In this document: piece by piece, positions 18,845 through 30,373 of the stretch
Position numbering within the stretch: the stretch's first letter is position 1
How the letters are laid out: the number at the start of each line of letters is the position of its first letter
From: Herbaspirillum aquaticum
GTDB lineage: Bacteria; Pseudomonadota; Gammaproteobacteria; Burkholderiales; Burkholderiaceae_D
Assembly (NCBI RefSeq): GCF_002213425.1
Contig: NZ_NJGV01000015.1
Location: forward strand, 1 to 59,640
DNA length: 59,640 bases
Direction of reading: 5' to 3'
The notes under the pieces: generated by a model
The model's input: only the letters and a program-made list of their open reading frames with translations
The model's database searches: none
What the model was told of the DNA's origin: nothing
Translations under genes and position numbers: made by a program

Positions 18845-18925
18845 GCTCTGACTCAGAGCCGCTAAGGACATGACGCCACGCGCAAATCCACATGCATGTG
18901 GCCCGATGGCGTCATGTCCTTAGCG
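18845..18925. repeat. nested perfect inverted repeats between carB and greA
   Basis: The 19-base arms at 18860-18878 and 18907-18925 are perfect complements (left arm begins CGCTAAGGACATGACG). Inside the 28-base loop is a second perfect 14-base palindrome, CCACATGCATGTGG (18888-18901). A smaller 6-bp hairpin (GCTCTG ACT CAGAGC, 18845-18859) abuts the outer left arm. No T-run follows on either strand. The rest of the 18667-19073 gap contains a terminator at 18992-19020 and no ORF. Confidence 0.9.
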
Positions 18926-18991
18926 TCCCCGGACGGATCTGCCCTGCAACATTGAACATGTTGTGGCCGCAGGGTGTCGTCCAAAAGTCAG

Positions 18992-19020
18992 AGAGGGCAT
19001 CGATTGCTCAGATGCCCTCT
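18992..19020 (-). terminator. terminator-like hairpin after carB
   Basis: A ten-base perfect stem (AGAGGGCATC 18992-19001, GATGCCCTCT 19011-19020) with a 9-base loop. The minus-strand exit contains CTGACTTTT, a modest U-tract. It lies 54 bases past the carB stop. Confidence 0.65.
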
Positions 19021-19073
19021 TTGCCTGCCGGCGTCAATCAAGCTAAAGCCGGCAAAAGTAACGTGTTGTGGGT

Positions 19074-22299
<3,226 letters not shown>

Positions 22300-22307
<8 letters not shown>

Positions 22308-23463
22308 TTTGTTTCTTCTCCATCATCGCCACGAACTTGTCGAACAGGGGAGCGATGTCATGCGGTCCAGGGGATGCTTCGGGGTGGCCCTGGAAGCAGA
22401 AAGCAGGTTTGTCGGTACGCTCGAAGCCTTGCAGCGAACCGTCGAAGAGCGACACGTGGGTCACGCGGCAATTGGCCGGCAGGGTCGCCTGGTCCACGGC
22501 GAAACCGTGGTTCTGCGAGGTGATCATCACCTGCTTGGAATCCAGGTCCTGCACCGGGTGGTTGGCACCGTGGTGGCCGAACTTCATCTTCAAGGTCTTG
22601 GCACCGGAAGCCAGGGCCATGATCTGGTGACCCAGGCAGATGCCGAAAGTCGGGATACCGCGCTCGATCAGCTCCTTGGAAGCGGCAATGGCGTAATCAC
22701 AGGGTTCCGGATCGCCAGGACCGTTGGAGAGGAAGATGCCGTCCGGGTTCAGGGCCAACGCTTCGGCCGCAGTGGCTTGCGCCGGCAGCACGGTGACCTT
22801 GCAGCCGCGCTCGGCCAGCATGCGCAAGATGTTGTACTTGACGCCGTAGTCGAAGGCGACCACGTGGAATTTCGGGGTGATCTGCTGGCCATAGCCGCGG
22901 CCCAGGCGCCATTCGGTCTCGGTCCAGTTGTAGGCCTTCTTGGTGGAGACCACCTTGGCCAGATCCATGCCGGCCAGGCCGGGGAAGGCGCGCGCCAGTT
23001 CCAGTGCCTTGGCGGTGGCGGCCGCGATGTCGGCTTCACCGGCGACGATGGCGCCGTTCTGGGCACCCTTCTCGCGCAGGATGCGGGTCAGCTTGCGGGT
23101 GTCGATGCCGGCGATGGAGACGATGTTGCCTTCTTTCAGGTAATCCGACAGCGATTGCTGGCTGCGGAAGTTCGACAGCAGGCGCGGCAGGTCCTTGATG
23201 ATGAGGCCGGCGGCGTGGATCTGCGACGCTTCGACGTCTTCACGGTTCACGCCCGTGTTGCCGATGTGCGGATAGGTAAGGGTGACGATCTGGCGGCTGT
23301 AGCTGGGGTCGGTCAGGATTTCCTGGTAGCCGGTCATCGCGGTATTGAACACGACCTCACCGGTGGTGTTGCCTGCGGCGCCGATGGAAAAACCTTGGAA
23401 GACAGACCCGTCTGCGAGCGCGAGGACGGCCGGAATCGCGGGACCGGAAAGAAGAGGCAGCAA
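22300..23463 (-). CDS. carA: carbamoyl-phosphate synthase small chain
   Basis: 387 residues. It is a class I glutamine amidotransferase that hydrolyses glutamine and channels ammonia to CarB. The N-terminal small-subunit domain has [13 protein letters not shown] and [21 protein letters not shown]. The amidotransferase domain contains the nucleophile motif GICLGHQ and the His/Glu pair in [13 protein letters not shown]. The only start fitting the family and a ribosome-binding site is TTG at 23463, with AGGAG six bases upstream. It is first gene of the carA-carB unit, with a promoter about 170 bases upstream. Confidence 0.96.
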
Positions 23464-23638
23464 GGGTAACTCCTGAGATTGTTACCGCCGCGGCTGGATG
23501 ACCGGTAGACCTTTGCGCGCCAAACTGACCGGCGCGAACACCCCGACTCATTCGGTACGGAAGCGTGGCTGGGCCTGTTGGGAACGAGGAAGAGGAATGG
23601 GTATGCGCTACGGCGGATAAAATTGGCTAAACCGCTCG
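23464..23638 (-). promoter_or_regulatory. long 5' leader of carAB
   Basis: About 170 nt lie between the predicted transcription start and the TTG of carA. No short leader ORF or terminator/antiterminator pair was recognised. The length is suggestive of post-initiation control by pyrimidines or arginine, but nothing specific was resolved. Confidence 0.35.
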
Positions 23639-23667
23639 ATTATAGCGCAAAAGCCTCCCTCCGGCAA
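23639..23667 (-). promoter_or_regulatory. sigma70-type promoter of carAB
   Basis: On the minus strand TTGCCG (23667-23662) is followed by 17 bases and a perfect TATAAT (23644-23639). Confidence 0.7.
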
Positions 23668-23784
23668 ATCGTAGATTGCCGAAAGTTGGCGCCAATAGCA
23701 CCGGCACCGCACCGAATTGGGACCGAAACGGGGTGCAAGCAAGGCGGGAACGCCGGCCGCCAAGGCCGCCGGCGTCGAGGGGAA

Positions 23785-24192
23785 TTACAGGCCCAGGGCA
23801 GCGATACCGGCCTTGGCGATCTGCACGTCTTCCGAGGACTTCACGCCCGAGACGCCGACGGCGCCCACGTAATGGCCATCGACCACCACCGGCACGCCGC
23901 CTTCGAGCAGGCCGTCCAGGCCAGGAGCGCTCAGGAAGGAGACGCGGCCGTTGTTGATCATGTCTTCATAGATCTTGCTTTCGCGGCGACCCAGGGCAGC
24001 GGTGCGCGCCTTGGCCGGGGCGATCTGCGAGGAGATCGGGGCGGCGCCGTCCATGCGCTGCAGCCACAGCAGGTGGCCGCCGTCATCGACCACCGAGATG
24101 GCCACGTTCCAGTTGTTGGCACGGGCTTCGGCTTCAGCGCCGGCAGCGATCTTCTTGACGTCGTCCAGCGACAGGAACGGTTTGGTTTGCAT
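23785..24192 (-). CDS. GlcG/HbpS family haem-binding-like protein
   Basis: 135 residues, the usual size of the GlcG/HbpS fold. Recognisable features are the N-terminal LSLDDVKKIAAGAEAEARANNW, the core VAISVVDDGGHLLWLQRMDGA, APAKARTAALGRRES and the C-terminal GGVPVVVDGHYVGAVGVSGVKSSEDVQIAKAGI. Some members bind haem or corrinoids, others have no known ligand; no signal peptide is present here, so it is probably cytoplasmic. It stands alone; a GC-rich hairpin (23750-23775) follows without a T-run. Confidence 0.85.
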   Translation of the reverse strand: MQTKPFLSLDDVKKIAAGAEAEARANNWNVAISVVDDGGHLLWLQRMDGAAPISSQIAPAKARTAALGRRESKIYEDMINNGRVSFLSAPGLDGLLEGGVPVVVDGHYVGAVGVSGVKSSEDVQIAKAGIAALGL

Positions 24193-24543
24193 GTTTGCTC
24201 CGATAGGCAGAAAAAATTGAACGCTGATTGTACGGCCAGAATATCTTTTTTGACATCCCGCGCGGCCAACTCATCCTTGTCCGTTAGATGAAGATTTTTG
24301 CATCATCCCGGCCCTGCCAATCTCTTTTCTCATGCATCGAGGAAACTTTCCGCAAAAACGTAAATCATTTAGCCGAAATATTTTCCTACCCCGTGTAGGA
24401 AAAACACTGACTGGGAGAAGGCAGCAAAATCGCCGCTTTTGCCCCGTAATTGATTTCAATTTGACAAGCTGGCACGAATCCAGCTTTTGACAAGCCGTAA
24501 GATTTACCTTACAGTCCCGCAATCCTATTCTGAGAGGATCCCG
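24193..24543. promoter_or_regulatory. divergent intergenic region with promoter and inverted repeats
   Basis: 351 bases between divergent genes. A 9-base perfect inverted repeat (TTTTCCTAC 24381-24389, GTAGGAAAA 24395-24403) lies in the middle. A second, AAGCTGG-N7-CCAGCTT, spans 24466-24486. TTGACA at 24487-24492 and TACAGT at 24510-24515, 17 bases apart, form a good promoter for the NlpC/P60 gene. TTGACAAGC occurs twice, at 24461 and 24487, flanking the second inverted repeat. Confidence 0.6.
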
Positions 24544-25146
24544 ATGACCCTACGCCGATCTGAACGAATCCGACGACAAACCGCTCGTGCGTGCGCGCTC
24601 GCAGCCGGCATCTGGATCAGTGCATCGGCCTATTCCGCTGACCTTTCCCTGGCAGCGCAGGATCTTCCCCCTCCCCAAGCCACCTCCCCGCAAGCCCAGC
24701 AGCTGATCAGCAAGACCAATCTCGCGATCGCCCGCCTGCAAGACATCACCAACCGCGCCTCCGAACTGGCTACCCAGGCCCTGGCCATGCTGGGCATCAA
24801 TTACCGCTACGGCGGCAATTCGCCCGATACCGGCCTGGATTGCAGCGGACTGGTGCGCTACGTCTTCAAGGAAGCATGGGGCACCGACCTGCCGCGCACC
24901 TCGCTGGAAATCAGCCGCGTGGGCGAGAAGATCGGCAGCGATAACCTGCAGCCGGGTGACCTGGTGTTCTACAACACCCTGCGCCGTGGTTTCTCGCACG
25001 TGGGCATCTACCTGGGCGACGGCAAGTTCATCCACTCCCCCTCGGCCGGTGGCCAGGTGCGTATCGAGAGCATGGACGAGTCCTACTGGAAGAAGCGCTT
25101 CAATGGTGCACGCCGCATCATCGCAGGCGAAGACGAACAGAAATGA
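24544..25146 (+). CDS. secreted NlpC/P60 peptidoglycan hydrolase
   Basis: 200 residues from the ATG at 24544, preceded by GAGAGG. The N-terminus is a basic signal peptide (MTLRRSERIRRQTARACALAAGIWISASAYSA). A short helical linker follows, and residues about 85-195 are an NlpC/P60 domain. Catalytic Cys is in LDCSGLVRYVF, the first His in FSHVGIYLGDG, and the third polar residue is the His of GKFIHSPS. The family cleaves D-Glu-gamma-mDAP peptide bonds in the cell wall. It has its own promoter and terminator, so it is monocistronic. Confidence 0.93.
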   Translation: MTLRRSERIRRQTARACALAAGIWISASAYSADLSLAAQDLPPPQATSPQAQQLISKTNLAIARLQDITNRASELATQALAMLGINYRYGGNSPDTGLDCSGLVRYVFKEAWGTDLPRTSLEISRVGEKIGSDNLQPGDLVFYNTLRRGFSHVGIYLGDGKFIHSPSAGGQVRIESMDESYWKKRFNGARRIIAGEDEQK

Positions 25147-25172
25147 TCACCATCGCGGTGCAGACCGCATGG

Positions 25173-25206
25173 CAAAAGGCCGCTGGAGACAGCGGCCTTT
25201 TTTTTC
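25173..25206 (+). terminator. strong intrinsic terminator after the NlpC/P60 gene
   Basis: A ten-base perfect stem (AAAGGCCGCT 25175-25184, AGCGGCCTTT 25191-25200), loop GGAGAC, followed by a run of T. The A-run on its left side could also end the convergent patatin gene. Confidence 0.9.
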
Positions 25207-25237
25207 GTTCATATCACGGCCAACAACGGCCGAGCCC

Positions 25238-26212
25238 TCAATTGCCGCCAGTCGCCATCAACTTGAGCTTGCGCTTGATGTCCGGCATGGCGGCCGTGGC
25301 AGCCTGTTCGCCGGCCAGGATGGCCACGTTGCGGCTGGCGAAGTCGCTACCCTTCATCGAACCCAAGCCCGGCTGGAGGACGATGTCAGCATTCTTCAAC
25401 TCATACTGGTTGATGGTCTGGCCCATGATGGCAAAGGTCTGCAGCAGCACGTCGATGGAGCTGCTGGAGGCCGCCTGCGCCTCGGGATTGGCCGAGATGT
25501 TGACCGCAATCACGAAGTCCGCCCCCATCTGCCGCGCAAAGCGTACCGGCACCGGCGACACCAGCCCGCCATCCACATAGGTGTGGTCGCCGATCCTGAC
25601 CGACTGGAACACGCCCGGCACGGCCGACGACGCCCGTACGGCCGTGCCGGCATTGCCGCGCTGGAACAGGATGGGCTGGCCGGTACGCAGGTCGGTGGCC
25701 ACCGCCCCGAAGGGAATCTTGAATTTCTCGATGGGGACGTTGTGCACGGCCTTGTTGACGTAGTTCTGCACGCCTTCACCCTTGAGCACGCCGCTGACCT
25801 TGGAGAACAGCGGCACCGACCAGTCCGAGATGGCCGCCTCGTCCATGGCCAGCGCCAGCTTCTGCAGCGCGAAGCCATCATTGCCGGCCGCATAAAGCGC
25901 CCCGACCAGGCTGCCGGCACTGGTACCGGCCACCACATCGACGGTGATGCCCTGGGCTTCCAGCGCCTTGATCACGCCGATGTGGGCAAAGCCGCGTGCT
26001 GCGCCGCCGCCCAATGCCAGGCCGATCTTGATCTTGCGCGGGGTGGGCGCGGCCGTGGCGCTGGGCGCGATGGGCGTGACGGCAGGCGTGGAAGCGCTGG
26101 CCTCGACCGGCTTGGACGAAGCGCCGCCCGGCAGCAATGAGGTGGTACCACAGGCAGAAAGAAGGAACACCGAAGCGATGGCCGCAGCCATCAAGCGAGA
26201 GGAGAGGCGCAT
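25238..26212 (-). CDS. patatin-like phospholipase lipoprotein
   Basis: 324 residues from the ATG at 26212; a start 11 codons earlier (26245) is possible. Lipobox LLSAC after MAAAIASVF predicts a lipid-anchored protein, followed by a Ser/Pro/Ala linker. The catalytic domain has the oxyanion loop GLALGGGAARGFAHIG, the nucleophile GTSAG, and the Asp of VDGG (HTYVDGGLVSP), giving the Ser-Asp dyad of RssA-type patatins. Expected activity is a lipid acyl hydrolase at the inner or outer membrane. The open frame extends far upstream antisense to the ParB-like gene; that part is not coding. Confidence 0.9.
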   Translation of the reverse strand: MRLSSRLMAAAIASVFLLSACGTTSLLPGGASSKPVEASASTPAVTPIAPSATAAPTPRKIKIGLALGGGAARGFAHIGVIKALEAQGITVDVVAGTSAGSLVGALYAAGNDGFALQKLALAMDEAAISDWSVPLFSKVSGVLKGEGVQNYVNKAVHNVPIEKFKIPFGAVATDLRTGQPILFQRGNAGTAVRASSAVPGVFQSVRIGDHTYVDGGLVSPVPVRFARQMGADFVIAVNISANPEAQAASSSSIDVLLQTFAIMGQTINQYELKNADIVLQPGLGSMKGSDFASRNVAILAGEQAATAAMPDIKRKLKLMATGGN

Positions 26213-26333
26213 GACGCGAGGAAAAGCAGTGACGAAGCCCGACATTGTACTGCAAGCGCCCTGCCCGTCCGGCGGGTGCGGGAGGCGGTGGTGTAGAATG
26301 CGGCCCCTGGCTTTACGATCCGCTCCAGCCCAT

Positions 26334-26369
26334 CCAGGCATCACAGGCATCCCAGGCAGCACAGGCACA
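26334..26369. repeat. 9-bp tandem repeat abutting the ParB-like start codon
   Basis: CAGGCA recurs at 26335, 26344, 26353 and 26362, exactly every 9 bases, with intervening TCA, TCC and GCA-type spacers. The array ends at the ATG at 26369 and occupies the whole ribosome-binding region. Confidence 0.9.
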
Positions 26370-27268
26370 TGAATATCGTCATCAACGAAGAACTGAAACA
26401 GTACATCGATCCCCTCACCCCCAACGAATACGCGGCGCTGGAACGCAGCCTCCTGGCCGAAGGCTGCCGCGATGCGCTGGTGCTGTGGGGCGATGTGCTC
26501 ATCGATGGTCACAACCGTTACGAAATCTGCAGCAAGTACGACCTGCCCTTCAAGACCATCCAGAACGACAGCTTCGGCTCGCTGGAAGACGTGCTGCTCT
26601 GGATGATCGACAACCAGCTCGGCCGCCGCAGCGTCTCCGACTTCCAGCGCGGCATGCTGGCCCTGCGCAAGCGCGACATCATCGCCGCCCGCACCAAGGC
26701 CGAGGCCACGCCGGCCAAAAGCACCGCCACGGAAGAGAGCGAAGGCGCAGGCATGGCTGCCAGCGATGCGCCTGCGGCCAGCGACGATCCCTGGCACGCC
26801 GACGACAACACCGGTCGCATCAAGACCCGCGAAGACATCGCCCGCGCCGCCGGCATCAGCAGTGCCACCATCGGCCAGATCGACCGCATCCGCAAGACTG
26901 CCGCCCCTGAACTGGTGGAAGCCGTACGCAGCGGTGCCATTTCCATCAACGCCGCAGCCGCCGTGGCGACCCTGCCCAGCGAGGCGCAGGTCAGTGCCGT
27001 GGCCGGGGGCAAGAAGGAATTGCGCGAAGCCGCCAAGAAGGTGCGCGAGCAGAAAGCCGCCACCCGCACCCCGCGCGCGCCCAAGGCCGATGAGGCGATG
27101 ACGGAAAACGCCATCCCGCTGGTGGACGGCCAGGAAAACGAACTCACCGCCACCCTGCGCCGTGAAATTGCCTCGCTGCAGGCGCGCGTGAGCCGCCTGT
27201 CGGAAGAGAACCAGGGCCTGCGCGCCGAGCTGGCCCTGCTCAAGGGCGGCACTGCCCCGCAAGACTGA
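26369..27268 (+). CDS. chromosomal ParB/KorB-like nuclease-domain protein
   Basis: 299 residues. The N-terminal 110 residues are ParB N-domain-like (LWGDVLIDGHNRYEICSKYDLPFKT), with the DGHNR motif of ParB-like CTPase or nuclease folds. The middle (TREDIARAAGISSATIGQIDRIRK) is a helix-turn-helix. The C-terminal 60 residues form a coiled coil (ELTATLRREIASLQARVSRLSEENQGLRAELALL). Such proteins are often annotated plasmid replication/partition proteins, but there is no ParA next door and the surroundings are chromosomal. It is followed after 13 bases by yigZ. Its ribosome-binding site is embedded in a 9-bp repeat. Confidence 0.75.
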   Translation: MNIVINEELKQYIDPLTPNEYAALERSLLAEGCRDALVLWGDVLIDGHNRYEICSKYDLPFKTIQNDSFGSLEDVLLWMIDNQLGRRSVSDFQRGMLALRKRDIIAARTKAEATPAKSTATEESEGAGMAASDAPAASDDPWHADDNTGRIKTREDIARAAGISSATIGQIDRIRKTAAPELVEAVRSGAISINAAAAVATLPSEAQVSAVAGGKKELREAAKKVREQKAATRTPRAPKADEAMTENAIPLVDGQENELTATLRREIASLQARVSRLSEENQGLRAELALLKGGTAPQD

Positions 27269-27281
27269 AGCGCCCTCCCGC

Positions 27282-27872
27282 ATGGCCACCTTCACCATCG
27301 CCCAGCGCGCCGAGATCGAACTGGAGATCCGCAAGAGCCGCTTCATCGGCATCGTCATGCCGGTCCCCGGCCGCGAGGCTGCCATGCAGGAAATCGCCCG
27401 CATGCGCGACACCCATCGCAGCGCCACCCACGTCTGCTGGGCATTGATGGCCGGTGGCCAGTCCGGCATGTCCGATGACGGCGAACCCTCAGGGACGGCC
27501 GGACGCCCGATGCTGGAAGTGCTGCGCCATCACGAACTCGATGGCGTGCTGGCCATGGTGGTGCGTTACTACGGTGGCGTCAAACTCGGCGCCGGCGGCC
27601 TGGTGCGCGCCTATACCGATGCGATTGCCACCGCACTCAAGAGCAGCGAGCGTACCGAACGCGTGCCCCAGGCCGAGATCGAGATCGGCGTGGTCTATTC
27701 GGCCGAACCGCAGCTGCGCCACTGGCTGGCCCAGCAGAAATACGAATTGCTGGACAGCCGCCACGACACCCTGGCCCATCTTCACCTGCGCCTGCCCGAA
27801 GCGGCGCTGTCACAGGCTGAAGAAGCGATCCGCCGGCTCTCTTCGAACGCCGAGATCAAGCGCATCATCTGA
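27282..27872 (+). CDS. yigZ: YigZ/IMPACT family protein
   Basis: 196 residues, the family length. The N-terminal UPF0029 domain has EIRKSRFIGIVMPV, SATHVCWA and the conserved DDGEPSGTAGRPMLEVL, then VVRYYGGVKLGAGGLVRAY. The C-terminal DUF1949 domain is ferredoxin-like. Eukaryotic IMPACT regulates GCN2 through GCN1; the bacterial role is unclear and probably translation-related. It follows the ParB-like gene closely and may be cotranscribed. Its 3' end overlaps a possible small antisense ORF. Confidence 0.93.
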   Translation: MATFTIAQRAEIELEIRKSRFIGIVMPVPGREAAMQEIARMRDTHRSATHVCWALMAGGQSGMSDDGEPSGTAGRPMLEVLRHHELDGVLAMVVRYYGGVKLGAGGLVRAYTDAIATALKSSERTERVPQAEIEIGVVYSAEPQLRHWLAQQKYELLDSRHDTLAHLHLRLPEAALSQAEEAIRRLSSNAEIKRII

Positions 27873-27979
27873 TCCATCCGCGCGCGCAGGGCCGCCTCCG
27901 GTGGCCGCGCCCACAGCATGTCGAACTCGGCCACCAGCAGGTGGTAGTCGATTTCGGTCAACGGTGTTGAAGCCTTCAT
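27782..27979 (-). CDS. small hypothetical protein downstream of the MFS gene
   Basis: 65 codons starting 8 bases after the MFS stop codon, with a G-rich stretch upstream. The first 48 residues (MKASTPLTEIDYHLLVAEFDMLWARPPEAALRARMDQMMRLISAFEES) have a natural amphipathic composition. The tail is Ser/Arg-rich and overlaps the 3' end of yigZ antisense, so either the last 17 residues are fortuitous or the whole ORF is. No family is recognised. Confidence 0.4.
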   Translation of the reverse strand: MKASTPLTEIDYHLLVAEFDMLWARPPEAALRARMDQMMRLISAFEESRRIASSACDSAASGRRR

Positions 27980-27986
27980 GCCCGCC

Positions 27987-29426
27987 TCACCGGTCCCGCG
28001 CCACACTGCGCGCCACCACGATGGCCCATGCCGGCGCCAGCGTGAACAGCGCCAGCAGGACTCGCGCGGCATGCGCCGTCGCCTGCGTGCCGCCCTCCCC
28101 CAGCCCTGCCTGATTGGCGACCAGCCCGGCCAGTGCCGCCCCCAGCGCCATGGCAAACAATTGCACGGTCGTGATGGCTGAAGAGGTCAGGTTCTCTTCG
28201 CCAGGCTGCGCCGCATGCAGCGCACGTGCCACCAGATGCGGCCAGCCCATGCCGATGCCCAGGCCCGTGGCCGCCAGCGCCAGCACGACCAGGCCATCGG
28301 CCAGCAGGCCTGCGGGCAGCCACTGCGCTGGCATCAGCAGCGCCAGCAGGGCCATGCCCAGCGTCATCACCCAAGGCCCGAGACGGATCATGCGCAATGC
28401 CGCCCGTCCGCCCAGCCCCGAGCCGCCCAGCGAGCCCAGGCTCCAGCCCGCTGCCATGGCCGCCGTCGCATACCCGGCGCCCAGCGGATCGTAGCCATGC
28501 AAATTCTGCAGGAAATACGGCAGGAAGATTTCCACACACGTGCCAATGACCAGCAAGCCGATGCAGGCCATCACGCCACCCATGATTGTGTTCGGCCGGT
28601 AAGCCGCGTGCGGCAACAGGTTCACACGATGACGCAGGTCAATGCGGGCCATCCACCCGGCCAGCAGCAGCCCCGCCAGGACGCAGGCGGCGGCCAGCCA
28701 GTCGTCTTCGGTCTGTGCGGCCAGCGCCACCAGCAAGACCGATGCGGCCAGCAGGGCGATGCGTCCCAGCGGTACGGCCTGTGCCGGGCCGCTCACGCTG
28801 CGTACCGTCGCCGGTCCCAATTGCCGCCACACCAGCCAGGCCTGTGCGGCCAGCAAGGGCAACAAGGCAAAGAACGCCACCCGCCAATGGCCGCCAGCGG
28901 CAAACAGGCCACCGACGGCGGGGCCCAGCAAGGTCGAGACACCCCACATGCCGGACACCAGCGCGATGGCACGCGGCCAAAAACGCGGCTCGAATACCAG
29001 CGGGATCAGGGCATACGCCAACGCTGCCAGCAGACCGCCGCCCACACCCTGCACCGCCCGCCCGGCCAGCATCCATGCCATGCTGGCAGCGCTGCCACAC
29101 AGCAAGGCACCGCAGCCGAACAGTGCCAGTGCCAGCAAATAGGTGGCGCGTGCGCCGATTGCGCCCATGAGCTTGCCGGTCAAGGCAGAACCGGCGATGG
29201 AGGCGGCCACGAAGAGCGTCACGTTCCAGGCGTAGTAAGCCAGGCCACCGATATCCCTTACCACCGAAGGCAGGATGGTGGTGACGATGTGCACGTTGAT
29301 CGCATACAGGGCGACCCCGCCGGTCAGCGCGACGGCGCGCCAGCGGTGCGGCCCCAGCAGTTCACCCCAGCCGGCCGCAGCCGTTGCGGCGCCTGGGGAA
29401 AGGGACGAGGTGGAAGAACGGGTCAT
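27987..29426 (-). CDS. MFS multidrug-type exporter (DHA2-like, 14-TM style)
   Basis: 479 residues from the ATG at 29426, with AAAGG upstream; the much longer open frame above it is not coding. The N-terminal region ALYAINVHIVTTILPSVVRDIGG, then GKLMGAIGARATYLLAL (motif A-like) and AGRAVQGVGGGLLAALAYALIP (motif C-like) are typical of drug:H+ antiporters. About 14 hydrophobic segments are visible. The substrate cannot be told. It is divergent from a cysteine-containing COG2345-type regulator, which may control it. Confidence 0.85.
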   Translation of the reverse strand: MTRSSTSSLSPGAATAAAGWGELLGPHRWRAVALTGGVALYAINVHIVTTILPSVVRDIGGLAYYAWNVTLFVAASIAGSALTGKLMGAIGARATYLLALALFGCGALLCGSAASMAWMLAGRAVQGVGGGLLAALAYALIPLVFEPRFWPRAIALVSGMWGVSTLLGPAVGGLFAAGGHWRVAFFALLPLLAAQAWLVWRQLGPATVRSVSGPAQAVPLGRIALLAASVLLVALAAQTEDDWLAAACVLAGLLLAGWMARIDLRHRVNLLPHAAYRPNTIMGGVMACIGLLVIGTCVEIFLPYFLQNLHGYDPLGAGYATAAMAAGWSLGSLGGSGLGGRAALRMIRLGPWVMTLGMALLALLMPAQWLPAGLLADGLVVLALAATGLGIGMGWPHLVARALHAAQPGEENLTSSAITTVQLFAMALGAALAGLVANQAGLGEGGTQATAHAARVLLALFTLAPAWAIVVARSVARDR

Positions 29427-29585
29427 GGCAACAAACCTTTCTTTATGCAGCAAACACGATGCGTGGCCCGGGACCGCATCGACAAGGACGAGGCACCGGG
29501 ATATTATGCAAGCCATTCCTTGCTTAATTACCCCAGATGGTAAGAGCATTTTTTTAATTAAACAAGTAAACACTTGGAAAATAAC
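29427..29585. promoter_or_regulatory. AT-rich divergent promoter region with two CAAG/CTTG palindromes
   Basis: Between the MFS and regulator genes. Two short inverted repeats are visible, GCAAG-N6-CTTGC near 29508-29523 and CAAGT-AAAC-ACTTG at 29563-29576. Both have CAAG/CTTG half-sites and they bracket an A/T-rich stretch, so they are candidate operator sites for the divergent regulator. Confidence 0.45.
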
Positions 29586-30251
29586 ATGCGCGAAGAAAGC
29601 TCTGCTGCCGACACCGGCCCCAGCACGGCCGAACGTCTCCTGCTGCGCCTGAAGACACGTGGGCCGGCATCCACCGCCGAACTGGCAGGCGAGCTGCAGG
29701 TCACGCCCGAGGCGGCGCGCCAGCAATTGCAGAAGCTGGCGGCCGAAGGCCTGATCTGTCCGCGCCAGGTCCAGACCACGGTGCGAGCCGGAAGGCCGCG
29801 CCAGGATTGGGAGTTGACCGGTGCCGGCCATCGCCGCTTCCCGGACACCCACGCCCAGCTGACGGTGCAATTGATCGGCTCGATCCGCCAGCTCTTTGGC
29901 GAGCCCGGCCTGAACAAGCTGATCGACCAGCGCGAGCAGGACATGCGCGCGGACTACCTGCTGCAGTGCGACGGGATCACGGCGCCCGCCAAGCGCCTGC
30001 AGCGACTGGCCGAGCTGCGCACCGCCGAGGGCTACATGGCAAGGGTGGAAAAGGATGGAAGGGATTGGTTGCTGGTCGAAGACCACTGCCCCATCTGCGC
30101 CGCCGCCAGCACTTGCCAGGGGTTTTGCCGTTCGGAGTTGCAGCTCTTTGGCGAGGTGCTGGGCAAGGAGTTCGCCATCACCCGCGAGGAACACCTGCCC
30201 GCAGGGGGCAGGCGCTGCGTTTATCGCATCCGGCGCTTGCCCGCACGTTGA
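29586..30251 (+). CDS. COG2345/SufR-like transcriptional regulator with Cys cluster
   Basis: 221 residues from the ATG at 29586; a TTG at 29574 gives four more residues. The N-terminal winged helix (STAERLLLRLKTRGPASTAELAGELQVTPEAARQQLQKLAAEGLI) is DeoR/ArsR-like. The C-terminal half carries Cys residues in HCPICAAASTCQGFCRSELQLFGEVLG, the position where SufR-type regulators bind an iron-sulfur cluster. Iron-sulfur or redox sensing is therefore possible but unproven. It is divergent from the MFS exporter, which is the obvious target. Confidence 0.78.
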   Translation: MREESSAADTGPSTAERLLLRLKTRGPASTAELAGELQVTPEAARQQLQKLAAEGLICPRQVQTTVRAGRPRQDWELTGAGHRRFPDTHAQLTVQLIGSIRQLFGEPGLNKLIDQREQDMRADYLLQCDGITAPAKRLQRLAELRTAEGYMARVEKDGRDWLLVEDHCPICAAASTCQGFCRSELQLFGEVLGKEFAITREEHLPAGGRRCVYRIRRLPAR

Positions 30252-30373
30252 GCGGGGGACTGCCGGCACGGCCGGAAATGTGCGAAGATCGCGCTCGCCG
30301 CACCGCCTCGGGGGAGGCCGGACGGCCATCGTCACCACGCCACCGCACCAACGCACCACCGCCAGGGGAAGCC

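Noticed and set aside
23750..23775. GC-rich hairpin after the GlcG/HbpS-like gene as an intrinsic terminator
   Set aside because: Stem is good but there is no T-run on the minus-strand exit side, so it was not listed as a terminator.
26213..27469. Minus-strand extension of the patatin frame across the ParB-like gene
   Set aside because: The lipoprotein signal and family homology begin at 26212; the extension is antisense to a better gene and has shadow-like composition.
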